NCBI RefSeq assembly: GCF_002876705.1
Contig: NZ_MDAG01000027.1
Span: forward strand, 62,001-126,000
Length of the DNA: 64,000 nucleotides
Direction of reading: 5' to 3'
Source: Enterovibrio norvegicus_B
GTDB taxonomy: Bacteria; Pseudomonadota; Gammaproteobacteria; Enterobacterales; Vibrionaceae
Under the pieces are notes generated by a model. The model was not told where the DNA came from and searched no databases. It was given only the letters and a program-made list of their open reading frames with translations. The stretch's first letter is position 1; every line of letters starts with the position of its first letter. Positions 18,978-27,708 of the stretch are shown here, piece by piece. Position numbers and translations under genes: made by a program.

Positions 18978-18989
18978 AATTTTGATTAC

Positions 18990-19448
18990 CTAAAGCGAAA
19001 GTGCGTTGAGTCTATCACTCAACGCCTCTGCAGAATCGGCTTGAAGTTGAATATCGTTATCGATTTGCTGCTGCCATTTCTCGTTATTCCACAACTCAAA
19101 TTTATTGAGCTGTCCCACGAGCATTGCTTTGCTGTCTAATCCTGCGTAATCACGCAACGTTGGCGCGATCAAAATGCGCCCCTGACCATCCATCTCACAT
19201 TCGAAGGCATGGCCAAGCAACAAACGTTGTAGACGTCGCTCTGCAGGGTTTAAGCTCGATAAGCGCGCAAGCTTTGCTTCAATGCGCTCCCACTCAGGCA
19301 AAGGGTATAGCAACAAACAGGGAAGCTGATGGTCTATGGTGCAAACAAACACGCCATCGCACAGCGCATCGAGCTCTTCTCGATAACGTTTTGGCAATGC
19401 CACTCGACCTTTCGCGTCAAGTGAAATGGCGGATACGCCCCTTAACAT
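18990..19448 (-). CDS. mraZ: Transcriptional regulator MraZ
   Basis: AbrB/SpoVT-like DNA-binding protein that represses its own dcw operon. 152 residues, the E. coli length, made of two copies of the fold: SLDAKGRVALPKRYRE (residues 9-24) and the second DGQGRILIAPTLRDYA. A ring of subunits binds direct repeats of TGGGN spaced by 5 bases; four such repeats lie just upstream of this gene. The ribosome-binding site is AAGGGA upstream of the ATG at 19448. Confidence 0.98.
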   Translation of the reverse strand: MLRGVSAISLDAKGRVALPKRYREELDALCDGVFVCTIDHQLPCLLLYPLPEWERIEAKLARLSSLNPAERRLQRLLLGHAFECEMDGQGRILIAPTLRDYAGLDSKAMLVGQLNKFELWNNEKWQQQIDNDIQLQADSAEALSDRLNALSL

Positions 19449-19467
19449 GCAGTTTGAATCCCTTTCA

Positions 19468-19503
19468 CACCAGAATATCCCACTTTATTCCACAATTTCC
19501 CAC
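19468..19503 (-). promoter_or_regulatory. MraZ operator: four 10-bp phased MRB repeats
   Basis: On the minus strand the sequence contains GTGGGA, GTGGAA, GTGGGA and CTGGTG beginning every 10 bases (plus-strand blocks 19498-19503, 19488-19493, 19478-19483, 19468-19473). This matches the known MraZ-box layout, TGGGN separated by 5 bases. The first repeat overlaps the predicted start site of the mra promoter, so binding would block initiation or early clearance. Confidence 0.85.
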
Positions 19504-19507
19504 TTGA

Positions 19508-19537
19508 AGTGTACGTATCAGGCAAAAAGAAAGTCAA
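19508..19537 (-). promoter_or_regulatory. Main dcw promoter (Pmra)
   Basis: -35 TTGACT (19532-19537), 18-bp spacer, -10 TACACT (19508-19513), with the MraZ repeats starting 4 bases further downstream. It would drive mraZ and the whole cluster at least to murC. Confidence 0.75.
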
Positions 19538-19672
19538 GCAGGCGAACAGCGCAATACTGCGAAAAACGCAGCGATCACGTCGCGAATTCAATAGCTTGAG
19601 CGCCAGAAAAGACTGCTCACTTTTTAACCGCACGTTATTCCAGAAGGTGTTTCATGAATAGAGAGGGTCAAT

Positions 19673-19706
19673 AAAACGAAAGAAGGCGAGCTAATGCTCG
19701 CCTTCT
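19673..19706 (-). terminator. rnpB terminator
   Basis: Perfect 11-bp stem AGAAGGCGAGC/GCTCGCCTTCT (19681-19691, 19696-19706) with loop TAAT, followed on the minus strand by a T-rich CTTTCGTTTT. It separates rnpB from the dcw promoter. Confidence 0.85.
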
Positions 19707-19714
19707 GGGTATGA

Positions 19715-20100
<386 letters not shown>

Positions 20101-20106
20101 CGGCGG

Positions 20107-20135
20107 ATTATATAGAACTCACCACCAGTAATCTA
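20107..20135 (-). promoter_or_regulatory. rnpB promoter
   Basis: Perfect -10 TATAAT (20107-20112), 17-bp spacer and a weak -35 TAGATT (20130-20135). The base stretch after the -10 is CCGCCGCC, a GC-rich discriminator typical of stable-RNA promoters under growth-rate/stringent control. Confidence 0.7.
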
Positions 20136-20153
20136 GCGTTTCGTCGCGACTTA

Positions 20154-21014
20154 TTACTCTAGATTGTCCAATCCCCATTTATAAAGGGCATTTTTCTTCA
20201 CGTTATACAGTTCTGCGGCAATCGCAGCGGCTTTTTTCAATGGTAACTCTTTGGCAATCAATGCAACGGCATTCGTCGCTTCGATAGGCAAATCGTCTTT
20301 CTCTGCACGGTGACCCGCTATCAGTAATACCATTTCACCACGAATACGGTTGCTGTCTTCACTCAACCATTCCATCAACTCACCCAAAGGTGCACCATGA
20401 ATCGTTTCGAAGGTTTTCGTTAGCTCGCGCGCTAACACGACCATACGGTCGGCACCCAGCACCGCTAACATGTCATCCAAAGTATCAGTAATACGGTGCG
20501 GCGATTCATAGAAAATCATGGTGCGTGGGTCTTGCGCCACTTCAGTAAAGCGATCACGACGCCCTTTACTTTTTGGCGGCAAAAAGCCTTCAAAGCTAAA
20601 ACGGTCAGAAGGTAACCCTGACGCGCTCAATGCAGTGATCACAGCACAAGGTCCTGGTAAGGGCACAACTTTTACACCTGCCTGACGACAACGGGTGACT
20701 AAGTGGTAACCTGGATCAGAGATCAACGGCGTGCCCGCATCAGAAACCAGCGCAATAGTTTGTCCAGAGACTAACTTTTCGATCAAGATGTCTGCTTTTT
20801 GCTGCTCGTTATGGTCATGCAGCGCAAAAGTTCGGGTCGTGATACCAAAATGCGACAGTAGTCTTCCTGTATGACGGGTATCCTCGGCAGCGATGATGTC
20901 AACTTGCTGCAAAATTGATAATGCACGCTGGGTGATATCTCCCAGGTTTCCGATCGGTGTCGGCACGATATATAAAGTTGAGACGTCAACCATGGTTGAA
21001 GTTTCATCAGTCAT
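20154..21014 (-). CDS. rsmI: 16S rRNA 2'-O-ribose C1402 methyltransferase RsmI
   Basis: SAM-dependent enzyme that methylates the ribose of C1402 in 16S rRNA, acting at the same nucleotide as RsmH. From the ATG at 21014 the protein has 286 residues, equal to E. coli RsmI; the GTG three codons earlier has AAGGG only two bases away, too close, so I prefer the ATG. Tetrapyrrole-methylase fold: LYIVPTPIGNLGDIT at the N-terminus, AEDTRHTGRLLSHFGI, and ALVSDAGTPLISDPG. It is divergent from lpoA with a gap of only about 55 bases. Confidence 0.98.
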   Translation of the reverse strand: MTDETSTMVDVSTLYIVPTPIGNLGDITQRALSILQQVDIIAAEDTRHTGRLLSHFGITTRTFALHDHNEQQKADILIEKLVSGQTIALVSDAGTPLISDPGYHLVTRCRQAGVKVVPLPGPCAVITALSASGLPSDRFSFEGFLPPKSKGRRDRFTEVAQDPRTMIFYESPHRITDTLDDMLAVLGADRMVVLARELTKTFETIHGAPLGELMEWLSEDSNRIRGEMVLLIAGHRAEKDDLPIEATNAVALIAKELPLKKAAAIAAELYNVKKNALYKWGLDNLE

Positions 21015-21069
21015 TTGTTTCACAACCCTTCGGCGATTAATATAGAGGGCAACAAGTTACGGACAGAAG

Positions 21070-22911
21070 ATGTTCATGCGTAAAATAACCCATAAGTGCA
21101 AAAGTGTATCACGAGTTATCTCTCCAATCGCCCTAGCATTGGTGCTTTCGGCGTGTGTGACCACTCCCCCCGCTCCTCCGGAGCCTCAGTATGACATCAC
21201 GGCTCCTGCGCTTGAGTCGTCAACGTTCTACTTATTGAAAGCCGAAACCACTGCTGGTGAAGAGAAAGCAGACTGGTATTTATTGGCATTGAAAGCATTA
21301 ATTGCAGAAAAACAGTTCGCGCAAGCGGATGTTTTGATTGGTCGTTTGGCGAAACTTCCTCTCACACCGTTGCAATTGTCTGAATGGCAGCTAGGCCGTG
21401 CCGTGTTGCTTCAACAAAAAGAGCAGCCACAAGCGGCAGTCGACAGTTTGAACTTTTTACCTAACTGGCAATTACCTGCGCTTCAATATCAGCGTTATTA
21501 CCAATTAAAGGGCGAATTGTACGAACAAGTCGGTAATTTTTCGGGTGCGGTACTCTCGTACACCGAAGCATCACCTTACCTAACGGACAGCTTCGACAAG
21601 CAGCAAAATTGGGATCATGTATGGGATTTGCTCGTTCAAATGCCATCAAGCCAATTGAATGCACTCTCGGCCAGTGGCAACCAAATCTTGAATGGTTGGG
21701 TAGAGCTCGTCACCTTGTTGCGTCAACACGCTGGCCATCCAGCCCTTCAACAAGAAGCGTTGAATAATTGGTTAGCTGCAAACCCAAGCCATCCAGCAAA
21801 CACCTATTTGCCCGCAAACCTTGAAACGCTGCAAGCGATGGAAATCATTCGTCCTGACCGCATTGGTGTTCTGTTGCCATTGAGCGCGAAATTTGCAGCC
21901 CAAGGCGAAGCCATTCGAAATGGATTCGTGCAAGGTTTGTTAGATGATGAATCTGGCGTGTCTCAGCCTTCTGTGATGTTTTATGACACCAATGGCCAGT
22001 CTATGACTGACATCGTTGCTCAGATGCAAGCAGATGGCATTCAGTTCGTTATTGGCCCATTGCAAAAAGACAAAGTGGACGCGTTTTTGAGCGCCAGCCA
22101 AAACACGCTACCGACACTCGCGCTAAACATCCCCAAAGACGAATCGTCAATAGGTGGCACGTGTTTCTTCACGCTCTCTCCCGAGCAAGAAGCCCAACAA
22201 GCAGCGCTGCACATTGCACAAAACAATCACAAATTCCCTCTCGTGATTGCACCAAACAATGGTTTCGGTAAACGTGTTAGCGATGCCTTCTCAAAAGAAT
22301 GGGAAGAAGCAACGGGCGAAAAAGCAGAAACCGAATTCTTCAAAAACCGCGCCGCGATGCAAAAAACGGTTCAACGTGTCTTTGGTTTAACTGAAAGCCA
22401 AGGCCGTATTCAGCAAATGAACCAAATCCTAGGTTTGGACATGGAAGCTGAGCAACGCAGTCGCCGTGATATTGATGCGGTTTACCTTGTTGCGAATGCC
22501 GGTGAGCTAACTCTGTTGAAGCCGTTCATTGAAGTTGCCATCAACCCTGACGTGCAACCACCTAAACTTTACGCGAGCTCTCGCAGTAACAACCGCATCA
22601 ACGGTGTCGGTGAAGTCGGTGAACTACGTGGCATCGAATTCAGTGATGTGCCTCTGCTGGTCGAAAACAATCACCCTGCCGCTGCACGTTTCCATCAGCT
22701 TTGGCCTGGCCTCGACAACGGCATGACCCGCCTTTACGCGTTGGGCATGGATGCGTACTCCCTGATTGAAGCGCTGCCTCAAATGCAGGCACTACCAGAA
22801 TACCGCTTCGAAGGTCAGTCTGGTGAGCTATCGTTAGGAGAGCAGTGCACAGTGAATCGCACCGTGTCTTGGGCAATGTTTGGGGACCAAGGTATTGTTT
22901 CTGTTAAATAA
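21070..22911 (+). CDS. lpoA: Outer-membrane lipoprotein LpoA, activator of PBP1A
   Basis: Outer-membrane lipoprotein that reaches through the periplasm to stimulate the transpeptidase activity of PBP1A. 613 residues. Signal peptide with lipobox LSAC (Cys about residue 29), a helical TPR-like N-terminal domain with many Gln/Leu repeats (about 45-250), and a C-terminal domain with the type-1 periplasmic-binding fold (from about 265, RIGVLLPLSAKFAAQGEAIRNG). E. coli LpoA is longer (678) because of low-complexity linkers missing here. First gene of lpoA-yraN-diaA-dolP. Start ATG 21070 or ATG 21076. Confidence 0.96.
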   Translation: MFMRKITHKCKSVSRVISPIALALVLSACVTTPPAPPEPQYDITAPALESSTFYLLKAETTAGEEKADWYLLALKALIAEKQFAQADVLIGRLAKLPLTPLQLSEWQLGRAVLLQQKEQPQAAVDSLNFLPNWQLPALQYQRYYQLKGELYEQVGNFSGAVLSYTEASPYLTDSFDKQQNWDHVWDLLVQMPSSQLNALSASGNQILNGWVELVTLLRQHAGHPALQQEALNNWLAANPSHPANTYLPANLETLQAMEIIRPDRIGVLLPLSAKFAAQGEAIRNGFVQGLLDDESGVSQPSVMFYDTNGQSMTDIVAQMQADGIQFVIGPLQKDKVDAFLSASQNTLPTLALNIPKDESSIGGTCFFTLSPEQEAQQAALHIAQNNHKFPLVIAPNNGFGKRVSDAFSKEWEEATGEKAETEFFKNRAAMQKTVQRVFGLTESQGRIQQMNQILGLDMEAEQRSRRDIDAVYLVANAGELTLLKPFIEVAINPDVQPPKLYASSRSNNRINGVGEVGELRGIEFSDVPLLVENNHPAAARFHQLWPGLDNGMTRLYALGMDAYSLIEALPQMQALPEYRFEGQSGELSLGEQCTVNRTVSWAMFGDQGIVSVK

Positions 22912-23263
22912 GAAACAAACTGGCGATCACTATGAAAATGAAGCGTGCCGCTACCTACAGCGGCACGGTCTAACCCACTTAGGCAGCAATGCGCGCTTCA
23001 AACAAGGCGAGCTTGACCTCATCATGCGCGACGGTGCTTGTATCGTTTTCGTTGAAGTGAAGTTTCGAAAAAAATCGTCATTTGGCGGTGCTGCCGCCGC
23101 CATTTCTTCCCAAAAGCAACAACGCTTATTGCGTGCAGCCTACCTTTGGCTCGCGAATAAGGGGTTATCTGCGACCAGCACAGAATTTAGATTTGATGCC
23201 GTGACTTTTGACGGCGGTGTAAACGCTGTAAACTGGGTGAGAAACATTTTAATCGAAGGGTAA
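22895..23263 (+). CDS. yraN: UPF0102 family endonuclease-like protein YraN
   Basis: Small protein of the UPF0102 family, a restriction-endonuclease-like fold of unproven biological role. The core motif is visible: GELDLIMRDG followed by VFVEVKFRKKSSFGGA, i.e. the E-x-D...ExK catalytic arrangement. The reading frame overlaps the end of lpoA. No ATG is available; TTG at 22895 has GGGGA eight bases upstream and gives 122 residues starting like homologues, while TTG at 22880 lacks a ribosome-binding site. Start is therefore uncertain. Confidence 0.88.
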   Translation: MFLLNKKQTGDHYENEACRYLQRHGLTHLGSNARFKQGELDLIMRDGACIVFVEVKFRKKSSFGGAAAAISSQKQQRLLRAAYLWLANKGLSATSTEFRFDAVTFDGGVNAVNWVRNILIEG

Positions 23264-23266
23264 TCA

Positions 23267-23860
23267 ATGCTAGAGAGCATTAAAGAAAGCTTCACCGAAA
23301 GCATTCAAACACAAATCGCAGCAGCAGAGGCGCTGCCAGAGCAAATATCCAAAGCAGCGATGGTGCTGGTTCAGTGCTTACTGAACGGCAATAAAATCCT
23401 ATGCTGTGGTAACGGCGGCTCTGCAGCCAATGCTCAACATTTTGCCTCGTGCTTATTGAACCGCTTCGAAACGGAACGCCCTAGCCTTCCAGCACTCGCA
23501 CTGACCGCTGATACGGTAACACTGACCGCGGTTGCCAATGATTATCACCATGACGAAGTGTTCTCAAAGCAAGTACGCGCCTTCGGACAAGGCGGTGACG
23601 TATTACTTGCTATTTCAACCAGTGGTAACAGCAAAGACATTATCAAAGCCATGGAAGCCGCAGTAACCCGCGACATGGCAATTGTGGCTTTTACCGGTAA
23701 AGATGGCGGTGAAATGGCAGGACTTCTCGGCGAACAAGACGTTGAAATCCGCATCCCATCCCAACGCACAGCTCGCATCCAAGAAGTGCACCTCGTGACA
23801 CTTCACACACTGTGTGACCTTATCGATCAAAACCTTTTCCCTACACACGGTGAATATTGA
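23267..23860 (+). CDS. diaA: DnaA initiator-associating protein DiaA
   Basis: SIS-domain protein of 197 residues (E. coli DiaA 196). It forms a tetramer that binds several DnaA molecules and promotes assembly of the initiation complex at oriC. Phosphosugar-isomerase-like motifs CCGNGGSAANAQHFAS and AISTSGNSKDIIKA are visible. It is related to GmhA; the location between yraN and dolP, as in E. coli, supports DiaA rather than sedoheptulose isomerase. Confidence 0.94.
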   Translation: MLESIKESFTESIQTQIAAAEALPEQISKAAMVLVQCLLNGNKILCCGNGGSAANAQHFASCLLNRFETERPSLPALALTADTVTLTAVANDYHHDEVFSKQVRAFGQGGDVLLAISTSGNSKDIIKAMEAAVTRDMAIVAFTGKDGGEMAGLLGEQDVEIRIPSQRTARIQEVHLVTLHTLCDLIDQNLFPTHGEY

Positions 23861-23874
23861 TTAGGAGAGTTGTA

Positions 23875-24438
23875 ATGCTCAAGAAGGCGCTTTTATTGAC
23901 AGGTATTTTGGCGCTCAATGCCTGTTCACTCGTGTATGAACAAGATACACGCAGTGCTAAAACGGAATGGACAGATACACAGCTTTCAATGGAAGTAGCA
24001 GGCATTGCCAACAAAGCGCCTTACCAAGGAAACTCACGCATCAATGCGGCAAGCTACGACGGTAAGATACTGCTCGTAGGGCAGGTATCAAGCGATGAGC
24101 TCAAGCAATCCCTTGTGAGTAAAATACGCGAGCTTAAAGGTGTGGAAACGGTTTACGATCAAATCCGCATTAAAGCGCCACTGTCGCTGGCTGATGTGAG
24201 TAAAGACACATGGCTAACCACAAAAGTGAAATCAGCACTGATTGGCAGTAAGAAGCTACGAGACGTGAGCGTCAAAGTCATCACGGAAGACGGGGAAGTG
24301 TTTTTGCTGGGGTACGTCACCCGCGAGCAAGGCAACGAAGCCACAGAGATTACACGCAACCTAAGCGGTGTAAAACAGGTCATCAAAGGCTTTCAGTATT
24401 ACGAGCCTAGCGAGACACCTGCCGCCACAGAGGAATAA
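23875..24438 (+). CDS. dolP: Outer-membrane lipoprotein DolP (YraP), dual BON domain
   Basis: Outer-membrane lipoprotein that binds anionic phospholipids, localises to division sites and supports envelope integrity. From ATG 23875 it has 187 residues: signal peptide with lipobox NACS, BON1 (about residues 45-110, INAASYDGKILLVGQV) and BON2 (about 120-180, VKVITEDGEVFLLGYV). The frame extends to a TTG at 23857, but AGGAG at 23863-23867 places the start at 23875. In E. coli it is sigma-E controlled; I saw no clear local promoter here. Confidence 0.95.
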   Translation: MLKKALLLTGILALNACSLVYEQDTRSAKTEWTDTQLSMEVAGIANKAPYQGNSRINAASYDGKILLVGQVSSDELKQSLVSKIRELKGVETVYDQIRIKAPLSLADVSKDTWLTTKVKSALIGSKKLRDVSVKVITEDGEVFLLGYVTREQGNEATEITRNLSGVKQVIKGFQYYEPSETPAATEE

Positions 24439-24476
24439 CCTTAACTCAACGCGCGTGATTGCCAATGTAAGAGCAT

Positions 24477-24506
24477 AAAAAAAGCAGCCAATTGGCTGCT
24501 TTTTTT
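24477..24506. terminator. Bidirectional terminator between dolP and sspB
   Basis: Seven A, GCAGCC, AATT, GGCTGC and seven T form a symmetric stem-loop. It serves convergent dolP (plus) and sspB (minus); the T run touches the sspB stop codon. Confidence 0.9.
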
Positions 24507-24984
24507 ATTTAACGATTGTCAGCGTCGGTCTTGGCCTTGGCGGTTCTTCGTCTGGGGTCTTATCTTGGCTTTCGCTACGTGTTGATGTGTAGCTTTCAGG
24601 CTCAGAAGATTCACGAGACTCAGTCATCGCATCCACATTCTCCAGTTCTGCTTGATAAGCAGGCTCTGGGTCAAACATGGTGCCAGCACCGTTTTCACGG
24701 GCATAAATTGCGAGTACAGCGTACATAGGTACGTTGACTTGCATTGGTCGGCCACCAAAACGTGCATTAAAGGTCACGTCATTGTTGCCGAGCTCAATGT
24801 TGCCCACTGCACGTGGCGCAATATTCAATACAATTTGACCGTCCTGAACATACTCCATAGGGACATTCACAAACGGCAAGGTTGCATCCACCACCAAGTG
24901 TGGCGTCAAATCGTTATCAAGAAGCCAGTCGTAAAACGCCCGCAATAAATACGGACGTCTAGGCTTTAGGTTTTCTTCGCTCAT
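24505..24984 (-). CDS. sspB: ClpXP protease specificity-enhancing factor SspB
   Basis: Adaptor that delivers ssrA-tagged proteins and some native substrates to ClpXP. 159 residues: a folded dimeric domain (about 1-110, starting RRPYLLRAFYDWLLDNDLTPH), an acidic, serine-rich flexible linker, and the C-terminal ClpX-docking tail PRPTLTIVK. It directly follows sspA with a one-base overlap. Confidence 0.97.
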   Translation of the reverse strand: MSEENLKPRRPYLLRAFYDWLLDNDLTPHLVVDATLPFVNVPMEYVQDGQIVLNIAPRAVGNIELGNNDVTFNARFGGRPMQVNVPMYAVLAIYARENGAGTMFDPEPAYQAELENVDAMTESRESSEPESYTSTRSESQDKTPDEEPPRPRPTLTIVK

Positions 24985-25622
24985 TACTGACCAGCTAAAC
25001 GCATCTCGCGCTCTGCTTCGGTCAATGAAGCTAAAAACGAATCTCGTTCGAAAACACGTGCCATGTACGTTTTCACTTCTTTTGCACCAGGACCGCTTAG
25101 CTCAATACCCATAACAGGTAAACGCCATAGTAGAGGTGCAAGGTAGCAATCTACCAAGCTAAATTCTTCACTCATGAAGAATGGGTATTCCGCGAATACA
25201 GGAGCCAGTGCCAGCAGTTCTTCACGAAGTTGACGACGTGCTTTATCTGCTTCTTCTGCGTTCCCTTTTTCGATTTTCTCAACCAAGGTGTACCAGTTAC
25301 GTTCAATGCGGTACATCATTAGACGGCTGTTACCACGGGCAACCGGGTAAACAGGCATCAATGGTGGATGCGGAAAACGCTCATCCAAGTATTCCATGAT
25401 GATATTCGCGTTATACAACGCCAATTCACGGTCAACCAGAGTAGGAACCGAATTGTATGGATTCAGGTCTAGTAAATCCTCTGGTAGGTTATTAGGATCA
25501 ACAAGCTCAATCTCGTAGGTAACACCTTTCTCAGCAAGAACGATGCGCACCTGATGGCTATACATGTCTGATGCGTCAGAATACAACGTCATCACCGAGC
25601 GTTTATTGGCAGCAACAGCCAT
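24984..25622 (-). CDS. sspA: Stringent starvation protein A
   Basis: Glutathione-S-transferase-fold protein without GST activity that binds RNA polymerase and modulates transcription under starvation and acid stress. 212 residues, as in E. coli. Thioredoxin-like half (MTLYSDASDMYSHQVRIVL...) and all-helical C-terminal half (from about 90). A strong GGAGGGG ribosome-binding site precedes the ATG. Operon with sspB, separated from the upstream pet operon by a terminator. Confidence 0.97.
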   Translation of the reverse strand: MAVAANKRSVMTLYSDASDMYSHQVRIVLAEKGVTYEIELVDPNNLPEDLLDLNPYNSVPTLVDRELALYNANIIMEYLDERFPHPPLMPVYPVARGNSRLMMYRIERNWYTLVEKIEKGNAEEADKARRQLREELLALAPVFAEYPFFMSEEFSLVDCYLAPLLWRLPVMGIELSGPGAKEVKTYMARVFERDSFLASLTEAEREMRLAGQ

Positions 25623-25650
25623 TAACCCCTCCAGAATATTTCATCATTAG

Positions 25651-25681
25651 AAAAAACAATGGGAGCTCATGCCCCCATTGT
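25651..25681 (-). terminator. petABC operon terminator
   Basis: On the minus strand ACAATGGG pairs with CCCATTGT (25656-25681, with an inner GC extension), followed by six T residues at 25651-25656. It lies between the petC stop and the sspA start. Confidence 0.8.
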
Positions 25682-25708
25682 GGATCAGCAACTCACTAGA
25701 TTAACCGA

Positions 25709-26446
25709 TCAGTGTACGTCACGCCAATATTCTTTCTTCAGGAAAATGGTCAATACTAGGAAAATCAACAAGAAGCCAATTACCCAATATCCCATTTGCT
25801 GACGTTCAAGCTTGTTTGGCTCACCTGAGTACTCTAGGAAGTTAACCAAATCACGAACGGCTTCATCAAACTCATCAGGGCTCAGTTCACCATTACCCAT
25901 TGATTCAATGCCAACAAACTCGTCTACCATCTCACCATCAACCATCACTGACTTGTATTGCTTAACAGGCGTCCCCTGAAGCTCTTCAAGTACGTGCGGC
26001 ATACCAACGCTTGGGAAAACAACGTTGTTCACCCCAAATGGGCGAGAAGGGTCTGCATAGAACGAACGCAGATAGGTGTAAACCCAATCTGTGCCACGCA
26101 CGCGAGCAACTAGCGTAAGGTCTGGTGCTGGCGCACCAAAGAACGTCGCTGCATCATCCGTCGCGATGGCATTCTTAACGAGGTCACCTATTTTGGCGTT
26201 TTCATCAAACACCAGGTTTTCCATCATCAAGTTGTTCGGAATATCTAAGTCATTCGCAATACGCTCGTAACGTTGGTATTGCGTTGCGTGACAGCCGAAA
26301 CAATAGTTCATGAACAACTTTGCACCGTTTTGCAAAGAGGCTTTGTCCGACAAATCATTGTTAGCTGCGTCCAGTGGCACTTTCGCACCTGCGGCTAGCG
26401 CAAGAGAAGGCAACAACGCGAACAAGATTACAATCCACTTCTTCAT
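25709..26446 (-). CDS. petC: Ubiquinol-cytochrome c reductase, cytochrome c1
   Basis: Heme c-carrying subunit of the bc1 complex that passes electrons from the Rieske protein to soluble cytochrome c. 245 residues. N-terminal signal peptide (KKWIVILFALLPSLALA), heme motif CFGCH with Cys49, Cys52 and His53, and a C-terminal membrane anchor (about 222-240, WVIGFLLIFLVLTIFL). Start overlaps the petB stop as TAATG. Terminal gene of petABC. Confidence 0.97.
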   Translation of the reverse strand: MKKWIVILFALLPSLALAAGAKVPLDAANNDLSDKASLQNGAKLFMNYCFGCHATQYQRYERIANDLDIPNNLMMENLVFDENAKIGDLVKNAIATDDAATFFGAPAPDLTLVARVRGTDWVYTYLRSFYADPSRPFGVNNVVFPSVGMPHVLEELQGTPVKQYKSVMVDGEMVDEFVGIESMGNGELSPDEFDEAVRDLVNFLEYSGEPNKLERQQMGYWVIGFLLIFLVLTIFLKKEYWRDVH

Positions 26447-27708
26447 TAGTAGTTCACCCTCTCCGGTAATGGTTTTGTTGCTTCGTTCTTGCTGTAAACA
26501 AACAGCAGCACAAAGAACATGAAGTAACCAAAGCTAAAGATCTGAGCCAACAGCGTATACAGGCTAGTGGCAGGCAATGTACCCAACACACCCAGAGCAA
26601 TGAAGGAGATAACGAACTGAACAATGTTAGCAAGGTGCAATTTGCTGCGATAACGGTAAGAACGCACTTTACAGCGGTCCAACCAAGGCAGAACAAACAA
26701 TACCGCGATGGACAAGCCCATGAGCACAACGCCGGTCAGCTTATCTGGAACCGCACGCAAAATGGCGTAGAACGGTGTGAAATACCAAACTGGCGCAATG
26801 TGGTCAGGCGTTTTAATCGGGTTAGCTGCTTCAAAGTTAGGTGGCTCAAGGAAGTAGCCGCCCATCTCTGGATTAAAGAAAATCACATACGCAAACAAGA
26901 TACCAAAGCCAGCGACACCGATGAGATCTTTCACGGTTCCATAAGGGTGGAACGGCACAGAGTCGATGATGTCGTATTTCTTGGTGTAGTCCTTATGGAA
27001 TGGGAACTGCGTTTCGTACCCTTCACCTTTCGTGCCTTTTGGCAATTTAGTGTCTATCCCATCAGGGTTATTCGAGCCGACTTCATGCAACGCAAGAATG
27101 TGCAAGACAACCAACAGCAAAATAACAATCGGCAATGCAACAACGTGTAACGCAAAGAAGCGATTCAGTGTCGCGCCCGAGAGGACGAAATCACCACGAA
27201 TCCAAAGTGTTAAGTCGTCACCGATGACAGGAATTGCACCGAATAGCGAGATAATCACCTGCGCGCCCCAGTAAGACATTTGTCCCCAAGGTAGCAAGTA
27301 ACCCATAAAAGCTTCTGCCATTAGCGCGAGGAAGATCAGCATACCAAACAGCCACAGCAATTCGCGTGGTTTTTGGTAAGAGCCGTAAATCAAGCCACGG
27401 AACATGTGCAGATAAATCACGACAAAGAACGCAGATGCGCCCGTTGAGTGCATGTAACGAAGTAGCCAACCGTATTCAACATCACGCATGATGTATTCAA
27501 TTGAGGCAAACGCACCTTCCGCAGAAGGGTTATAGCTCATGGTTAGCCAGATACCCGTCAGCAACTGATTCACTAGAACCAGCATGGCTAACGAGCCAAA
27601 CAAGTACCAGAAGTTGAAGTTCTTCGGCATTGGGTATTCGGACAAATGCTTTTTGTATGCATTTATCGCAGGAAGGCGTTTTTCAAACCAGTTGAGTAGA
27701 TTTTCCAT
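26446..27708 (-). CDS. petB: Ubiquinol-cytochrome c reductase, cytochrome b
   Basis: Polytopic inner-membrane subunit of bc1 carrying the two b hemes and the quinol oxidation and quinone reduction sites. 420 residues. Recognisable are YMHSTGASAFFVVIYLHMFR with heme-ligand histidines in the second helix region, GYLLPWGQMSYW, and the Qo-site signature PEWY equivalent, here read as PVWYFTPFYAILRA, i.e. Val in place of Glu. That substitution (PVWY) is known in gamma/beta-proteobacterial cytochrome b. Continuous with petA and petC. Confidence 0.97.
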   Translation of the reverse strand: MENLLNWFEKRLPAINAYKKHLSEYPMPKNFNFWYLFGSLAMLVLVNQLLTGIWLTMSYNPSAEGAFASIEYIMRDVEYGWLLRYMHSTGASAFFVVIYLHMFRGLIYGSYQKPRELLWLFGMLIFLALMAEAFMGYLLPWGQMSYWGAQVIISLFGAIPVIGDDLTLWIRGDFVLSGATLNRFFALHVVALPIVILLLVVLHILALHEVGSNNPDGIDTKLPKGTKGEGYETQFPFHKDYTKKYDIIDSVPFHPYGTVKDLIGVAGFGILFAYVIFFNPEMGGYFLEPPNFEAANPIKTPDHIAPVWYFTPFYAILRAVPDKLTGVVLMGLSIAVLFVLPWLDRCKVRSYRYRSKLHLANIVQFVISFIALGVLGTLPATSLYTLLAQIFSFGYFMFFVLLFVYSKNEATKPLPERVNY

